Positions 25,001 through 39,500 of a stretch of 64,000 bases of DNA are shown piece by piece. The notes beneath the pieces are model-generated. The model was not told where the DNA came from. It saw nothing but the letters and a program-made list of their open reading frames with translations, and made no database searches. Source of the DNA: Plutella xylostella (lineage: Eukaryota > Arthropoda > Insecta > Lepidoptera > Plutellidae); assembly GCF_932276165.1 (NCBI RefSeq), contig NC_064000.1, positions 2,604,001 to 2,668,000 on the forward strand, given 5' to 3'. The translations under genes and the position numbers were made by a program. Every line of letters starts with the position of its first letter. The stretch's first letter is position 1.

Positions 25001-27562
25001 CTATCTTATAGCAATCAACTATGCAAAGGCTGCGCTGTAAGGATGGTGGTACGGTGGCCATAGAAAATGAAAACTATATGTATATTTACCCTTAGTTCAT
25101 GGAAAAGCTCAACATCTTCAGGTAACGGGCACGGTTTATTTGTACAGGTGTAATCAGTTCCATCAAAGTTACAATGGCACGTATTACAACCGATGTAAAA
25201 CGTCGCTTGAGGACGACAAACTGAGTGTCGCTCAATATGATCAACGCCCTGGTGAACACAAATACGATGTTAGATCTAGATCTGTTTCATTACAAACTAA
25301 TTTATTTTATAAATGTGACTTAAAACAGCATGTTTATTTTCAAGTCTTACCTCATTTTCCATGAAAACTTCAACACCTTTGTCAACTCCATCCTCTTTAT
25401 CCATACATTCGTTTTGCGTGCATCTGTAGCTTAGGCCGTCACCAGAACATTTGCAGATGTTGCAATCATTCTGGAAGCTTTGGTTCGGCTTGCAGGGTGA
25501 TCGTTTTACTAGGTTGTGATAAATTTTATTTTGCTGTAAAATTATAGATTTGTTCAAGTAGTAGTAATTACTTCATTATAAATTAGATTCAAACTTAAGA
25601 ACATGACGTGCAATATGAATATTGGAATAAATCGTGATTTACTTACCTTATTTTTAATGCCATCACCAAAGTTGTGCTCTGTGCTATTTTTCGATTGTGC
25701 GGATTCTTATCTTAGTTTATTTAGTTAAAAACAACATGATTAATAGCGCGGCAATATTATTTAAAAATATTGAAAAAAAATGTTTTTTTTAAGGTAAAAC
25801 TTAAGTATTCGGTATGATTATTTCTATTACTAAACATAATTCTGGAAACGGCGAGAAAAATATATATAGCTTCCACTTCAAAATTGAGAAAGATAGTTAA
25901 GCTGAAATTAAGTAGACCGTACGAAATGTAACGCTTTGATGTGTTTAGTTAGGTAGATGAACACAAATCAAAAAAAGCTTGAAAATGAATTCAATTATAG
26001 AAATGTTTACATAATATGAGTATGTGTAATTAACTAATTATGAACTTTTACCTATTCTTGCACCTATTAGTGACCATACCTTGTAACTATATGATATGAC
26101 ACAGTGTTTAAAAAAATAGTAAGTAGGTATGGATTTCATATGTTTTATGCTTACCAAATCAAGCTTTTCGGCTTTTTTGTCGCTTGCTTCTTGTTTTGCT
26201 TCCGAATCATTGTCATCGTCATCGAAATTCATTATAACTGAAAATTTAAGAAACAACAAATAAGTAGTTATATTAAATTTGAATATCTACTCATTAAAAA
26301 CTTCTACAATATTATTTAATACCTTATGGGCGCGGGGCTTGACTAGGCACTATAAATATCATTATAATAATTAATATGGATAATTTGTTGGCATATGTAT
26401 AGGTACCTCCAGTGATACATCCCATCTTGGTGCACATTGCTCTGCCATCCTCAGTGCACCAGCAAGAGTTGCAGTCGTTCTTCCAAGCTGACTCAGGGGC
26501 GCACGTCTTTGGTGACTCTGAAGGTATGCCAAAATATTATTACATTAATATATTTGTGAATATTATTGGAATTTCATCTATAGTTGATCGTATAAGAATT
26601 CCCGACCGCGCCTTCCAAGGCATGTATCTTAATTGCAAAATTGTATTTGTGGTGGTGTAACGGATAAGGTATTAACTTTCATGAAATGGTGAGGCCGTGG
26701 ATTCGAATCCTCAAATACGTAAGTACCCATGAATTCTTTAAAAATAAAGATACGTATTGTTACTGTGATGTAAAGCATCATAAGTCACAACACATTTCAT
26801 GATGTCAGATTGCAATTAGCATGCCAATCTTTTTTCAAATCACATTAAATTTTGATGTGATTCTTATTTATTTCCCTTCTACTGTTTATATTCTCCTTTC
26901 CAAAAAAAAACACACGCAATAATTATTACCTTTTTCGAACCCGCTGCATTTGTTCTCAGTGCACACGGCTCGTCCGTCCGTGGTGCACTTGCAGTCGTTG
27001 CACTGGCTCCTCCACGTCGACTCCGGGAGACACTCCATGCCCTGCACTGGAGGCGCTGGTGACGACACTGGTGCTGGTGACGGCACTGCAACTGGAACAC
27101 CAAATGTTAATAATCATTATACTATACCAATGCACTGGACCAGCGCGGTGGACTAGGCGTAAAACCCTTTCTTCATTTGAAGGGGATCCACGCCCCAGCA
27201 GTTGTGACATGATGGGTTGTGATGATGTAATAATATGTGTTATGTATATTACGATATTCAGTCTTCCTTATCCAATTGATATGTTAGCCCCCATATTAAT
27301 TGGAGCAGGAAGACTGAATATCGTGGCTGGCTGCGCTCAAAATCAGGGGATATGCATAAACGTTCATTGGAGAGGGCCCCAGGTGCTGGTGCTTACAGAT
27401 TTTATTATATTAATACAAATAGAGAGGGCTCACCTATGAAGACCTAAAACCAGATGGTAATCGTAGAGCCAAAAGGCCACTGCCAATTCTGTGAGGACGT
27501 ACCTAGTTGAGACAGAAGACAAGGAAAGAAGACCCCGCCAACCATATGGGATTAATAATTAG

Positions 27563-27596
<34 letters not shown>

Positions 27597-30500
27597 GTCA
27601 CCTGGCTTCTCCTTGCAGATGTTAAGGGTACACAGCCCCAGCCCTGACTCGAGACACACGCAGGTGTTGCAGCCGCGCCGCAGCGTCGAGTTGGGCTTGC
27701 AGTGCACCGGCTCCAGGCCTGGAAACAGACGGAAGAACGGTCTTAGATTAACAATATACCAACAAGATTGAGTATCGATGAAAAAAAAACGACTCAACAA
27801 ATAACCACGTTTATCGCGGAGGTCTCATTTTGAATTAGTTCGGTTTTAGAAGATTTTGGACTTTATTCATTGGTAAAATGGTTGTCATGTTAAACTTAGT
27901 TAAAACCTTGGAAAAATTATGCATGTTGTATGAAAAAAAAGGTTTATTTGATGCGCTAAAACATTTTGAATGACGAATCTTTGACTTTGGCTTTTATAAT
28001 ATGAAAGCGAGGATATTCACGGAAGCATTTACCTATAGATAGGTAGTTACCTCGAGTATTTGTGGACAGAACAATAGAACATCACTAACAAAGCGTGGAT
28101 TACGGATGCTGTCATTGTTTCAATCAATGTTACATTTCACAACAACTACCTATATTTAATTGACCTTGGTTGGAGTTTGTCATTTTTCTCTCTATGTTGC
28201 GGTTATTGTGAATCAAAGAGATGATCATTTATCATCAATTCAGCATAATAACTATATAATGCATTAACTGTCCTTTGTTACCTACTTGTAGCTTGGGTAG
28301 GTTACCTAATATAATTGTAATTTTTAAGTTCTTAGGTACCGAACCAAACCTCACTTCACCTTCATAATCGGACGACACCCTCACCCAAACATTTTCTGCG
28401 ATTTCTAATCCAACTAGCCGTCTTCTTACTAATTGGATCCAAATATGTCAATTAAATATAGATTTACCAGAGATTTTCTGTGATTTAACTATTCATTATT
28501 AGTTATAAACTTAGGTATAACAAGTGTGTTGTGTGTTCTTTTTTTCCTCGTAACAAGTGGGTTAGTAAGATACGCACCTAACTCAGCATCTTGACAGTCT
28601 GTCAGCTTTTGACAGTCAGCGACGCCGGCACCGGAGCACCAGCAGCGGTGACAGCGGCTCACCCACTCGCTGCCGGGGGCGCATTCCCTCTGGGACTCCG
28701 GGACCGCAGGCTGCCATACCGACTGGACAGACTCTTCTGTAACTAGGGAGAGTGTAAGTTAAGTGCCTATTGCTTTGTGGTTATCATCACCGTCTGTCTC
28801 ATCACCATCTTAATCGTCCACTGCTAGACATACGCTGAGTTGCCAAAAGAGACTTAATGTAACTTATGTAGACCTTAAAATCTTACATGTATGGACAGAA
28901 AGAGTCCATCAGACACAATTCTGGTACTTAGGTATAAGTACTATAAGTACTATTGTTATAGAAACCATGCCATGTTGAACTCGTAATTTTTAGATAATTG
29001 TGTTTGTTGCGGAACTGAAAGAAAAGTAAAGAAAATAAGTATAATCACCTTGAATATCCTTTTCTAAACACACCGGGTCGGAGCTTGCGGGTGTACACTT
29101 GAGGGCTGAAACAAATGAGAAAAACATTAAGTAAATTAATAATGTAAGAAATATGATATCACAAAAACTATTCAAGGGTGAGTTTTTACAGTAGATTATC
29201 CGTCATAAGTACTATACTTAAATACCTAAAATAGTATTTCATCTTATTATGCTGCTACCTCACTTGGCTATTCGTATTTTCCGAAACTGCCAATTGTGGT
29301 CAGTCAGGACATACACCAACATATTATCAAATTAAATATAAGTTTTCTATTTGGCAAATATGGCCAATACAAGTTTTGGCATATACAATGCAATATGTTG
29401 CAAATACTTAGGGTATACTAAGCCGAGACCTACATGTGTAGCATGTAAGAACGAAAATGAAATCAGAATTTCAAAATTCGCGAAAAAAAACATTCTACAT
29501 AGTAAAAAGTCACGTGACCAACAAAGTTTCTATGGTTTTTTTTCGCAAATTTGTAGTATACCCTTTTTGCAACACCCAGTATACAAAAATACGAATAGCC
29601 ACGTTAGCAGCATTAGTCCCAATGTTGGTTAAAGGTTGCCTTCGCCCTACGCTTAGACACAACACAGAAATCAGCATCATAAATTCAAAGTCGGTCGTGA
29701 GTTGATCATAATTAGGTGTGAACAGCCGAACAGTGCTCAATCTGCCCTATAACCTGCTTTATAATTGTCCAACTAAGAATAGCAATCGAGGTAGGTACCT
29801 ACGAGTACCTACTTCATTATTTCTCGGATAGTGGTTTTTCTTTTCCAATGAAAATGTCCTTGCATCATCCATATTTTAATACATTAGCTAGCCGGTACTT
29901 GGGGTGGTATCGCTAAGTTATTTAACCCATTAGTGACCAAAATGAAACGAACTATGTTTTTTTTATAAATGATCTATTTTATTAATAAACACATGACTAT
30001 AAACAAAGTAACTAAGCAAAAAAAAATTTTTTAATTTTTTTTCATAATTTTTCAGAGGTGTACTTGTTTGAGTACAGTGGCCACTTATGTGTGAAATTTT
30101 TCAAAGCATGACTTTTCAACACATACTGTTTTCAAATACTTTTTGCATTGCCATCGGACTCTTGCATGACACACCACGCATCTTAATTGCTTTTTAAGCT
30201 TCTGTGGGTAGTGGCCTGATCCATCTTGACGCATTCCTTCGACCATAGAAGAGGACGGACGATCTCTTTTGAGAGTTTCTTGTCGTAAATAGTATCTGGC
30301 AATACTACGTCCAAATAAGAGTTGATCCATGCCGTCATCCTTGCTCAAAACATGTAAACGCCAGGCATTTGAAACTGCCATGTCCAACATGTAGGTAAAC
30401 AGAACCCACCACCACTTTTTGTTGTGAATCCCGATCCTATATAATGATATGGACTGATGAAGCTCATCCACTCCACCCATCCCTTTATTGTAATTTTGAA

Positions 30501-33500
30501 ATAAAAGTGAATTTTTTACTTCAGTTTCCTCTTTGTTTACTGTGCACCATCTTTTTACATCCGGGACATCCCGTGGCAACGTGTAACCATATCTTTATCA
30601 GATTGTTCCTCTTCATCAGTCACAACACTAGGATTGGGTGATATTATCGCCAAATCATATTCACGATCATCGTCACTATCTTCCAGAACCGCCTCAATTG
30701 CTTCCTGAAGCCCTCTAAAGCTATTTTCATAGGAAAATATCTTGCGACTCATTTTGGGAATACTGAAACAAATTTGTATTTTTTTACTACTAAAGTGGCC
30801 AGTGTACTCAATTGAGTACAGCAATAAAAGTGTTCTTCTAAAATTTGTTATAAACAATATTAGTGGTATTTTTTTTACTTCAATTATAGATGTTGATATA
30901 ACTTATCATAATTATTACTAAAAATAACATTTACACAATGAATAATATTTTAAAAATAGCAAAATGTTACTCACTTGCACTGTTGTTCAAACACATAAAA
31001 TATGGTTGCTCCAAATAACACTATTTTTTTTAAATACCCTCATAATTATATATTTTTTACCTAAATGATAATAGTGCCCTCTTTTCAAATTAATATAAAT
31101 AAAAAATAACGTACCCTCAGGGTATTAGAAATAAAAATATATTTAGCTGTACTCAAATGAGTACAGCGACAGCAAATGGGTTAAACAACAAACGAAATAT
31201 ATGTAGGTATAATGATGATTATGATTAGTTTCAAATAAAATAACAATATTCAGACCTAATCTATAGATTGGCAAGTTGCTTGGCGACCCTCCTTGCGGGG
31301 TGAAAGACGCGGAGGGGACGAGGTACCCAAGACGACAGCGGGTAGCGGGAGGGTAGCGGGGAAGGGCAACGCGTGCACTGCATGTCATTGTTACGGCAGT
31401 CTCGGCCGCGCAGCCGAGGCGGCCACATGTCTTATATAGTCTGTCATAATTTGAGTGCGACCCACATGAGATCATTGATCCTGAGACCATCAGTCTTAGG
31501 ATGAGTGTTGAGGCCTTTTTAATATTATCATTATATTATTATTAGGTATCTATAATTCGTCAACAAAATAACGTTAAAAACAACAAATCGTATAATGTCT
31601 TCTTGTAGAACAGCGTACCGGATCAGTTATGCTACGCGGCCAAAGGTTGGTACTGCGCAGTCAGATACGAAAAAGTAAACAACAAAGACGAAGAGTCCAT
31701 ATGACAGTGCGTCAGTTGTCAGTTCTTGTAACTAGGAAAGCAACCAAAATTTATGTGATTTAATGTAAGTAATTAATGAGCAAAACACAGAGAAAAATTA
31801 CAAAATTGATGAAATTTTGAAAGAAAATGGTCATATCGTGCTTCGCCTACGCCCATACCACCCGGAATTAAATCCTATTGAACTTGTGTGGCGGTACGTG
31901 AAAGGCGAGCTCGCAAGAACGTCGATTGACTCTAACTTAGATAAAGAGATAAAAGACTTAGAGTTGCTTTTCTCTAATTATTCGCCTAAAAAGTGGAGAA
32001 ATTGTGACGACCATGTCATAAAAAATTAAGACGAATATTATAAATCTGATAGAGTATTTGACGATGTATTGGACAGGTATGTTATTGTTTATTTATAATT
32101 TATTGTAAATTAAACATAAATTGGTTTTTTTCTTAGATTTATAATTGAAGTTAATGAAAACGATGATGAAGATGAGGATGACGACGACGATGAACAAGTT
32201 CAAACAGAGAGTGAACATGAAAGTGACATGGAAATTGATTTATAAAATAAAACACTTTTACATAAATAAATTCAAATTGGTAGATATTCTGAAGGTAAAC
32301 ATCCAAATTTTAATGCTGTCAAACTATAAATTTTAAGCTAAATATGACATTTACGGGAACAGTCATAGAATAAAATTTTACTTACGTCAGAAATAGTTAC
32401 AAGCTATCGCGAGATTAATCCGGGCACACTTTTCTACGTGTGTAGCATGTCGTGCTACCTCGCCCCCGCCACTTCTTTCACCCCGCAAGGAGGGTCGCCA
32501 AGTAACTTGCCGCATTATAGTCCATCAATCCATCAACCGTAGTGACAGCTGTCATTATAATTATTATCTTCAACCTAAGTATCAATCATCCACATACCTA
32601 TAGTGCCACAATCTTATCTGTTCCGGTGGCGACGTCGCTGTGATCGAATCCAGTGATGCCTTCGATTAAATTTTACCTATTTGTGGTTTAAATGAAAATG
32701 CATTTCTGCTATTTACCTATTATTATAATTAGGTACGTTCATAAGTAAAGATAAATCAAAATGTAGAGTCGATAGTAAATTAAAGAGGATATAATAATAT
32801 GTTGAGACTCGGGTATCGGGTTGTAAATAATAGATTATTAGTCCACGTGACTCTATATTTATTTAGTACTTGTAATATGGTTAAAAGATAATTGGTATGA
32901 GACCACCCACAACCCGGCCAACCCGAGACTGGCTTGGATTACTGCAAAGTAAGCTGAACTATATCGTGCTAGGTATACATTGTAATGTCGTCCCTACAAA
33001 TATTATTATATCAAACGACATTAAATTTGTTATATAGAAAATTTGTCCACGGCGAACAGAAATAAAATTTGTTCTGATTAGGTTCTGATATAGGAGATTA
33101 AATCTAGATTACAATAGTATATGTAATATCTGTGGGTCGTATTAATAACGAGATAGACTTAAAAAAAACTATTAATTATTATTTTTGAACACTTTATTTT
33201 ACGTTTTCTAAAGTAACATGAAACAAGAGCATACAATTAAAAGAAATTCAGACAATGTACAAAAGCAAATCGCCAAAAAGCAATTTCTTCCAGCCAACCC
33301 TTGATAGGTTGGGAGAACATGTCATTAATCATCATTATTTCGTCTAAAATCGCTGCAGGTGCGCGAAATTCTTCTTGTATACTGCCTAAGATTTAAAGTG
33401 TCATGTCATGTCCTCACACCTGTAATCAAAGAAAAATAAAGATTATATACTTTTCATCACAACCCATCCCGTCCCCACTGCTAGGGCACGGGTCTCTCGA

Positions 33501-36500
33501 GAAAATATTAATAAAATTACATGGATTATATGGGTAAAATTATTCGTCATATTTGGCAACACTAACCTGTAGCCGCTGTAACTCGTTCTTCCAATTTTTT
33601 AAACGGAATTAAAGGCGCCTGAATACGTTATTCTTCCTGCATAAAAGCCAATATATCTAGTATTACTTTTCTTGCATCACATTTCAGCGATTTTGGCATT
33701 ATTTCACCCAGAAAATCACAAAACAAATTAAATAACGTAGCGTCAGCCTCTTCGCAGAAATTGACAACTCAAATAACGCACAGAGTAGGAAATGACGTTT
33801 GACAATAACGTCTCGTTGTTGCACATTTTGACCACCGGAACAGATAAGATTGTGGCACTATACTCTCAAACCTGTGGGTTCTTTATTATAATCTTACTAT
33901 AATCAATTAACTATAGTAATAACAGTAGTAGTACACCTAAATATCAAAATGCAATTTAACTACTAAAAAATATTAATGTTTCCCTAAACTGCACTTGCAC
34001 CTCCTGTAGGTTGGCTGGTAGAAAATGCTCTTAGCATTAAGCTCGCCTTTGTACTTACATGTATTTTTTATATTTGTGCAATAAAGAAATAAATAAACTC
34101 GGGAATCCCAAACTGGATGGCTGTAAGGAAACTCATCCAAAACTTCTGGGCTACAGTCATGTCAGTCAGCCATCTCTCATTCTCATTATTCTCCGATTCT
34201 AAAAATAGAATTCCGATAAAGATGAACGGTCTATCTCGAGTAACTGCTGCTAAAAATAGCTTCAAACGTAACCAGTTTGATAAACCAATGGGCTAAATTT
34301 AGCTCGTTAACTAGTGCAGACGAAGTCATTTACGCATCGTTAATTGCTAGGAAATGAGTGACATCATAATACTTACACATTTTGACAACACAACTCTTAT
34401 CCCGGAACAAACAAAAGTAAATTAGGAGGAATCGTTGAAGGATTAGATCTAGTTCACACGCCGATTCGTTGAACAGAATAACGGCTATGGCAGCTTTACA
34501 TGTGCGGAAGATCCGATAACCGATTATGGGGTAAACGTGTTCTGGAGTGGAGACCGCGACTAGGAAACGTAGTGTAGAACGCCCTCCGGCTAAATAGGGT
34601 GACGACCTTACGACTTGCGAAGTGTAGTCATTGGATGCGAAAAGCTATAGATCGCATCTAGTGGCGTGCTTTGGGAGAGACCTACGTCCAGCAGTGGACT
34701 GATATAGGCTGATGATGATGAGACTTACTTCTCACCTTCAAATCCTTTAAACATAAATGTCAAAAAGTCTGAAAAATTTCCTATCAGACGAATTTACAAG
34801 TCACTTTCTTTTTACCACGTAATAACACCCCACTCTGTTCTACGAGTTAGGCCTTCAGTAACCCCCTGTTTTACCGCGATAACGGCCAGCGGGGCGTCCC
34901 ACGCCGGTATCACGCGGGGTGAGACTGGGGAAGAAGACAGATAAGAAGGTCATGTCAAGAGTGTGCCGGATTGACGATAGTATTTACGACGATACCGAGA
35001 TAACCAGCCGCTAATCTATAGTTTTCGCTTTTTCCGCTAGCTGCGCGCGCGCTCGACGCATCAACAACAATTACCTTTTTCAGTTTCTGCTGGGGGTTAT
35101 ATTTGTGGGGTAGGTACATTGACCTGGCGACGGCTAGTTCACTGATGTCTCCACCGTGTGCATGCAACTATGTACCAGTGTCACCGAAACGCTATAATCC
35201 GTTAGATTTCAATTCCGTTTGCTAAATTATCGTTTGTCCATAGTCCTTTGTACCTACCTAAAATTAGGTATACTTACTTATATCTTTCCTACATACTCAA
35301 ACATTCAATATTAAATTTTAACTGATACTTAAATACAAAAAAAGATACGTGAATTAGAATAGAATAGAAAAACTTTATTCGACACAAAAACAACAACATG
35401 GACAGTAAAACAGGTAACAAAAATACTTAATTACTAGAAAAATAAATTATTGCCTGGTTATTAATTTATTCATCATAATGTATCTTTTGATTGAATATAA
35501 AATATAAATATGTATGACACACTGCTATAGTCGAGTTTATGAATGGATAAGACCTGACCTTTCGTCTGATAAACCGAGTGACGCATTATACTAAATAATT
35601 AAATACTTGTATGTGGTTATCAATATCCTCTTTTTATTTAGTTAGGTACCTACTTACTTGTGAATTTCCTGAAATTTTTACTACTCATTAAACCAATCCC
35701 GTGTAAGTAAATGTGCTTACTGCTTACAGACATTACATTACATTATACACTGACAAGCAATGAAAAAGTGCCACTTACAAAATTCCAACACCAATTAACC
35801 ATATTTAAAAAAAAATGATTACAATTATTAGGCCCTGTTTCACAATGTCTGGTTAGTTAGTGGCTACCTGTGAGATAAAATACATGCTGTCACTCTCTGT
35901 TATTATTTTTTTGACAGTGACAGCATGTGTTTTATCTTACAGGTAGCCACTAACCAGACATTGTGAAACAGGCCCTTAAAGTTTTAAATTGGTAATTCGG
36001 CGTCATTAAGCAAGCCGTTTTCGTTTATTTTGCTATTTTCACTGAAAATTTTTCATTGCTCGTGAGTGTTTATTATTGTGTAACTGTAAAAGCCCCAGAA
36101 AATCTTTTTTCATAAATTTTTCGGGTTTGACTCAAGTAATAGAGAGTCATGTTTTTGGGTAGAATATGACGGCATATACAAGATTATTACGTTGATGGGA
36201 ACTACACCGACAAGGCAAAGGCTCTTAAATTTAAGTATGAAGACCATATAATATATACTTAAATAACTATTTCATTGGTAGGTAAGTGCATGATCCTAAC
36301 ACATAAGGAAATACAGCTTAGGTACTTACTAAGGTTCTAGGTTCTGCTTTTAAGTCTATTTTAATACACTACCTAGCTAATGGTGTTATTGTAGAAAATA
36401 ATGCAATTAGATTACTAGATTGCATGTCAGATGACGGATGATCGTGCGAACTGATAGAACTTACGACTCAACCAAGAGAATAATTCATGGTTTATCCTCA

Positions 36501-39500
36501 TGTAAAAATAAAAAATTGTTATCATTATTCCGTTGCTATTTATAAGTAAACAAGTTCTTAGAGATTTTCTGTTTATTAACATTTTACTTGGGTACTTCCT
36601 GGTAGGTAAGTAGGTAGGTTAAGCGATAAAGTAACTAGGTATCTAGGTAGGAAAACTTTCGTTTCCTTGCTGGTAAATTTCATCTTCTAAAACAAAATAA
36701 CCATCATCAATCTCGAAAAGGAGCGGAAAGAATCTGTTATATCAAGATTAAGATATATCAGCTGTCCAGCTGTCCGATGCCCATATTACAGGCTCAGCGT
36801 ATTTTGGGGTCTAATGGCCGTGTGTGAGATCTCCCCACATATCGGATATTATTATAATTTTTAGGATTGCCTCAAAAATAAAAGTAACTAGGTATGTAAC
36901 TCAGTATATGGTGAGATCACTGATGAATATCCATCATCAGTACTGCTGCAAATCTATAAAACTCTAGGAAAATGTGTTTCCCAAGAGATCAGCATGCGTA
37001 GTGCGAGTTTTTACACCGTTCGCTACGACAACTGTTCGTAGACCGTTTGAGCAGTTATTGGCGAAGTAAATATGGCGAGGGAGAGTCGCCAGCTAGCGGT
37101 ACACCTCCACGCCTACACTAGGCCCCCAGAACACGCCGTTTAGTTACTATAAATACCTATACATATATATTATTTACTTGGTCGTGGTCCCGTTATGTGA
37201 CCGACGTCCCAACTAACATCGTAGCGTTAAAAAAACTCTCATATAACTTGTATAATGGTTCCATCCGAAAATTAAAGTGTTAAGACATAGCTGTATAAGA
37301 GTGTAGGAGAGTGCTCTAACTCACTTATAACCACGAAAGAGGCCCACGATTTTGAGAGTAAAGGCTTTAGAAAGTCTGTAAAACGGTGTCATTGAAGTGT
37401 TTAAGTTATAGAAAGCCTGTAGTACGGTGTCATTGAAGTGCTAAAGTTACTATAGAAGAGCGTTTAATCACTCTCAGCTAGAACTTTCACCGGTATAGTT
37501 GTAGTTGTAGAATGGTTATTTGACACCCTGACTCTTATTTGTTTGGTAAAAAAGGGTTAAGTGAGTATGTTACCGTTTTTCGAATACACTTTTACCATAC
37601 AAGTTGTATGTGTTTGAAAATAATAGTGTCAACAGCAATCATACGCGACAGTATTAAAGTGACAGTATTGATTAATACTAAATAACAGTAAATATAATAT
37701 ATTAACTTGACTTAACATGTTTTGTGAATTGAAAATAATATGCCATTGTAATTTTACTGTAATGTATACCATATTTCCCACCTCAATTTTAATGCGCTCC
37801 GAATTTATTAAGGATTTCAAATGAAACATAAGTAAATATTAAATAGACGACTCAATTTTGTTTTTTTTTGTATCCTTGCTGTATGTCCATTAGTTTCATA
37901 AATCAATTGGCATGACTGGAATGACAAAATTCACATAAATAGGTAAGTATTTTAAAGCAAAATATTGTTTATCCCAGCAATTTATAGGTTAGGTCGCCAA
38001 TGCAAATGGCGAACTTACATTTAAGACATATAGACTCACCTAAGTCATCTATTACACTTTTTGAAATAAAACACCCTTAGCCAAGGGTATTATGCGGTCT
38101 TCGTCGATCCGCACAGTCTTGCTTAACACCGTTACTTTTACAGTCTACTTGCCTAACGCAATAAGCGTAAGTTAAGTTAACCTTAGGTTTAGGAGCCAGC
38201 AGGAGGCCGCCCCCGCGCCCCCCCGCCCTCGCCCCCGCCCCCGCCGCCGCCGTCGAGCCGCGCCGCAAGCTGCACCCCAGGTGACGCTAGCGGCTGCCGG
38301 AGCTCCGGCGGCGCCCCCCCGTGCCCCGCGCCACGCGGTCGTCGACAAGGATGGCTTCATCTTGGTGGAGAAAAGGAGCCCCCGTCGCCGCAACCGCAAC
38401 AAGCGCGGCACCGCCCCGGCTGCCTGCTCGCTGAAGGCCGCCATGCCCACGGTCGACATATACGTCTCCCGCGTCCACGCGAATATGGCGCATGACAACA
38501 TCATGCGCTATATCAAGGAGAAAAGTGTCGGCCGCACCGAGACGCCACCCCAAGTGCTGGCCATCGAGAGACTGCAGTCCGCCAAGCAGACGGACTTTAA
38601 GTCGTTCAGAATTCGCATTCCCGCCGCCCATCAGAGGGTTCTCCTGAGCAAGGACTTTTGGCCAGCGGGAATAGTGTTTCGACGCTATAGGGAGGCGAAA
38701 AAGACTATGAAATCCCCCGATAGTGCTAGAGAATAAGTAAGATTTTTAAGTATAATATTATGTATTAGTTATATATTCATAATTGTATTTATGTAATGTT
38801 TCTATGGGCCTATAGTTGCCTGAAATAAATGAAATAAATGGTTATTATTATTATTAAAGATTAAAACTGCATTGTTGAGTTTTTCAACACTGTAAGAATC
38901 TTGTCTTACTGCACTCTTGACAAAATCTCTTTTATAACCAATTCCTGCAGTCTAAATTCAATATGACACCTAAAGCTTTATATGAGTATTAAAGGAAACC
39001 ACTTAACAACCATAAGTGTTAACAGGTGTCAGTGAGCACTCTTGTATAGCTTTAGGTTCTAGAAACAGTTTAAACCTATAACATCTTAATTATAATTGCT
39101 TTGACTAATACCATTTTAACACTTAAACCGGCTGTTAACACTAATTTCATTTTTTAACTCATCTTTATCGCTTTATGTTAGAACTGAGATAATTATAACA
39201 CAGTTATACAGGTTAAAGTTATAAAAATAGCTGTAACTGAGGGTAAAATGTTTGTTGGGGTGGAAGCCTATCTTTACATACATTTGTACCTAGGAAGGTA
39301 GTAGATAGGTACTTACTAAGAATTATTTATCAAACCCTGTCCTTGTTGTACTATCGGATTAGCATAGCATCCATCTAACTGCATCGGCGATAGTACAGTG
39401 GAAGACAGGGAAACATGGACAGCGATGCAATTTATTACAATTGATATACTTATTCCGGGTGTATACTGTAAAATTTTGAGAATCAGGGGACACCTTTTTT

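Noticed and set aside
25705..26155. Joining exon 7a directly to exon 7b
   Set aside because: 7a leaves in phase 0 and 7b needs phase 1, so the join would shift the frame; alternative use fits better.
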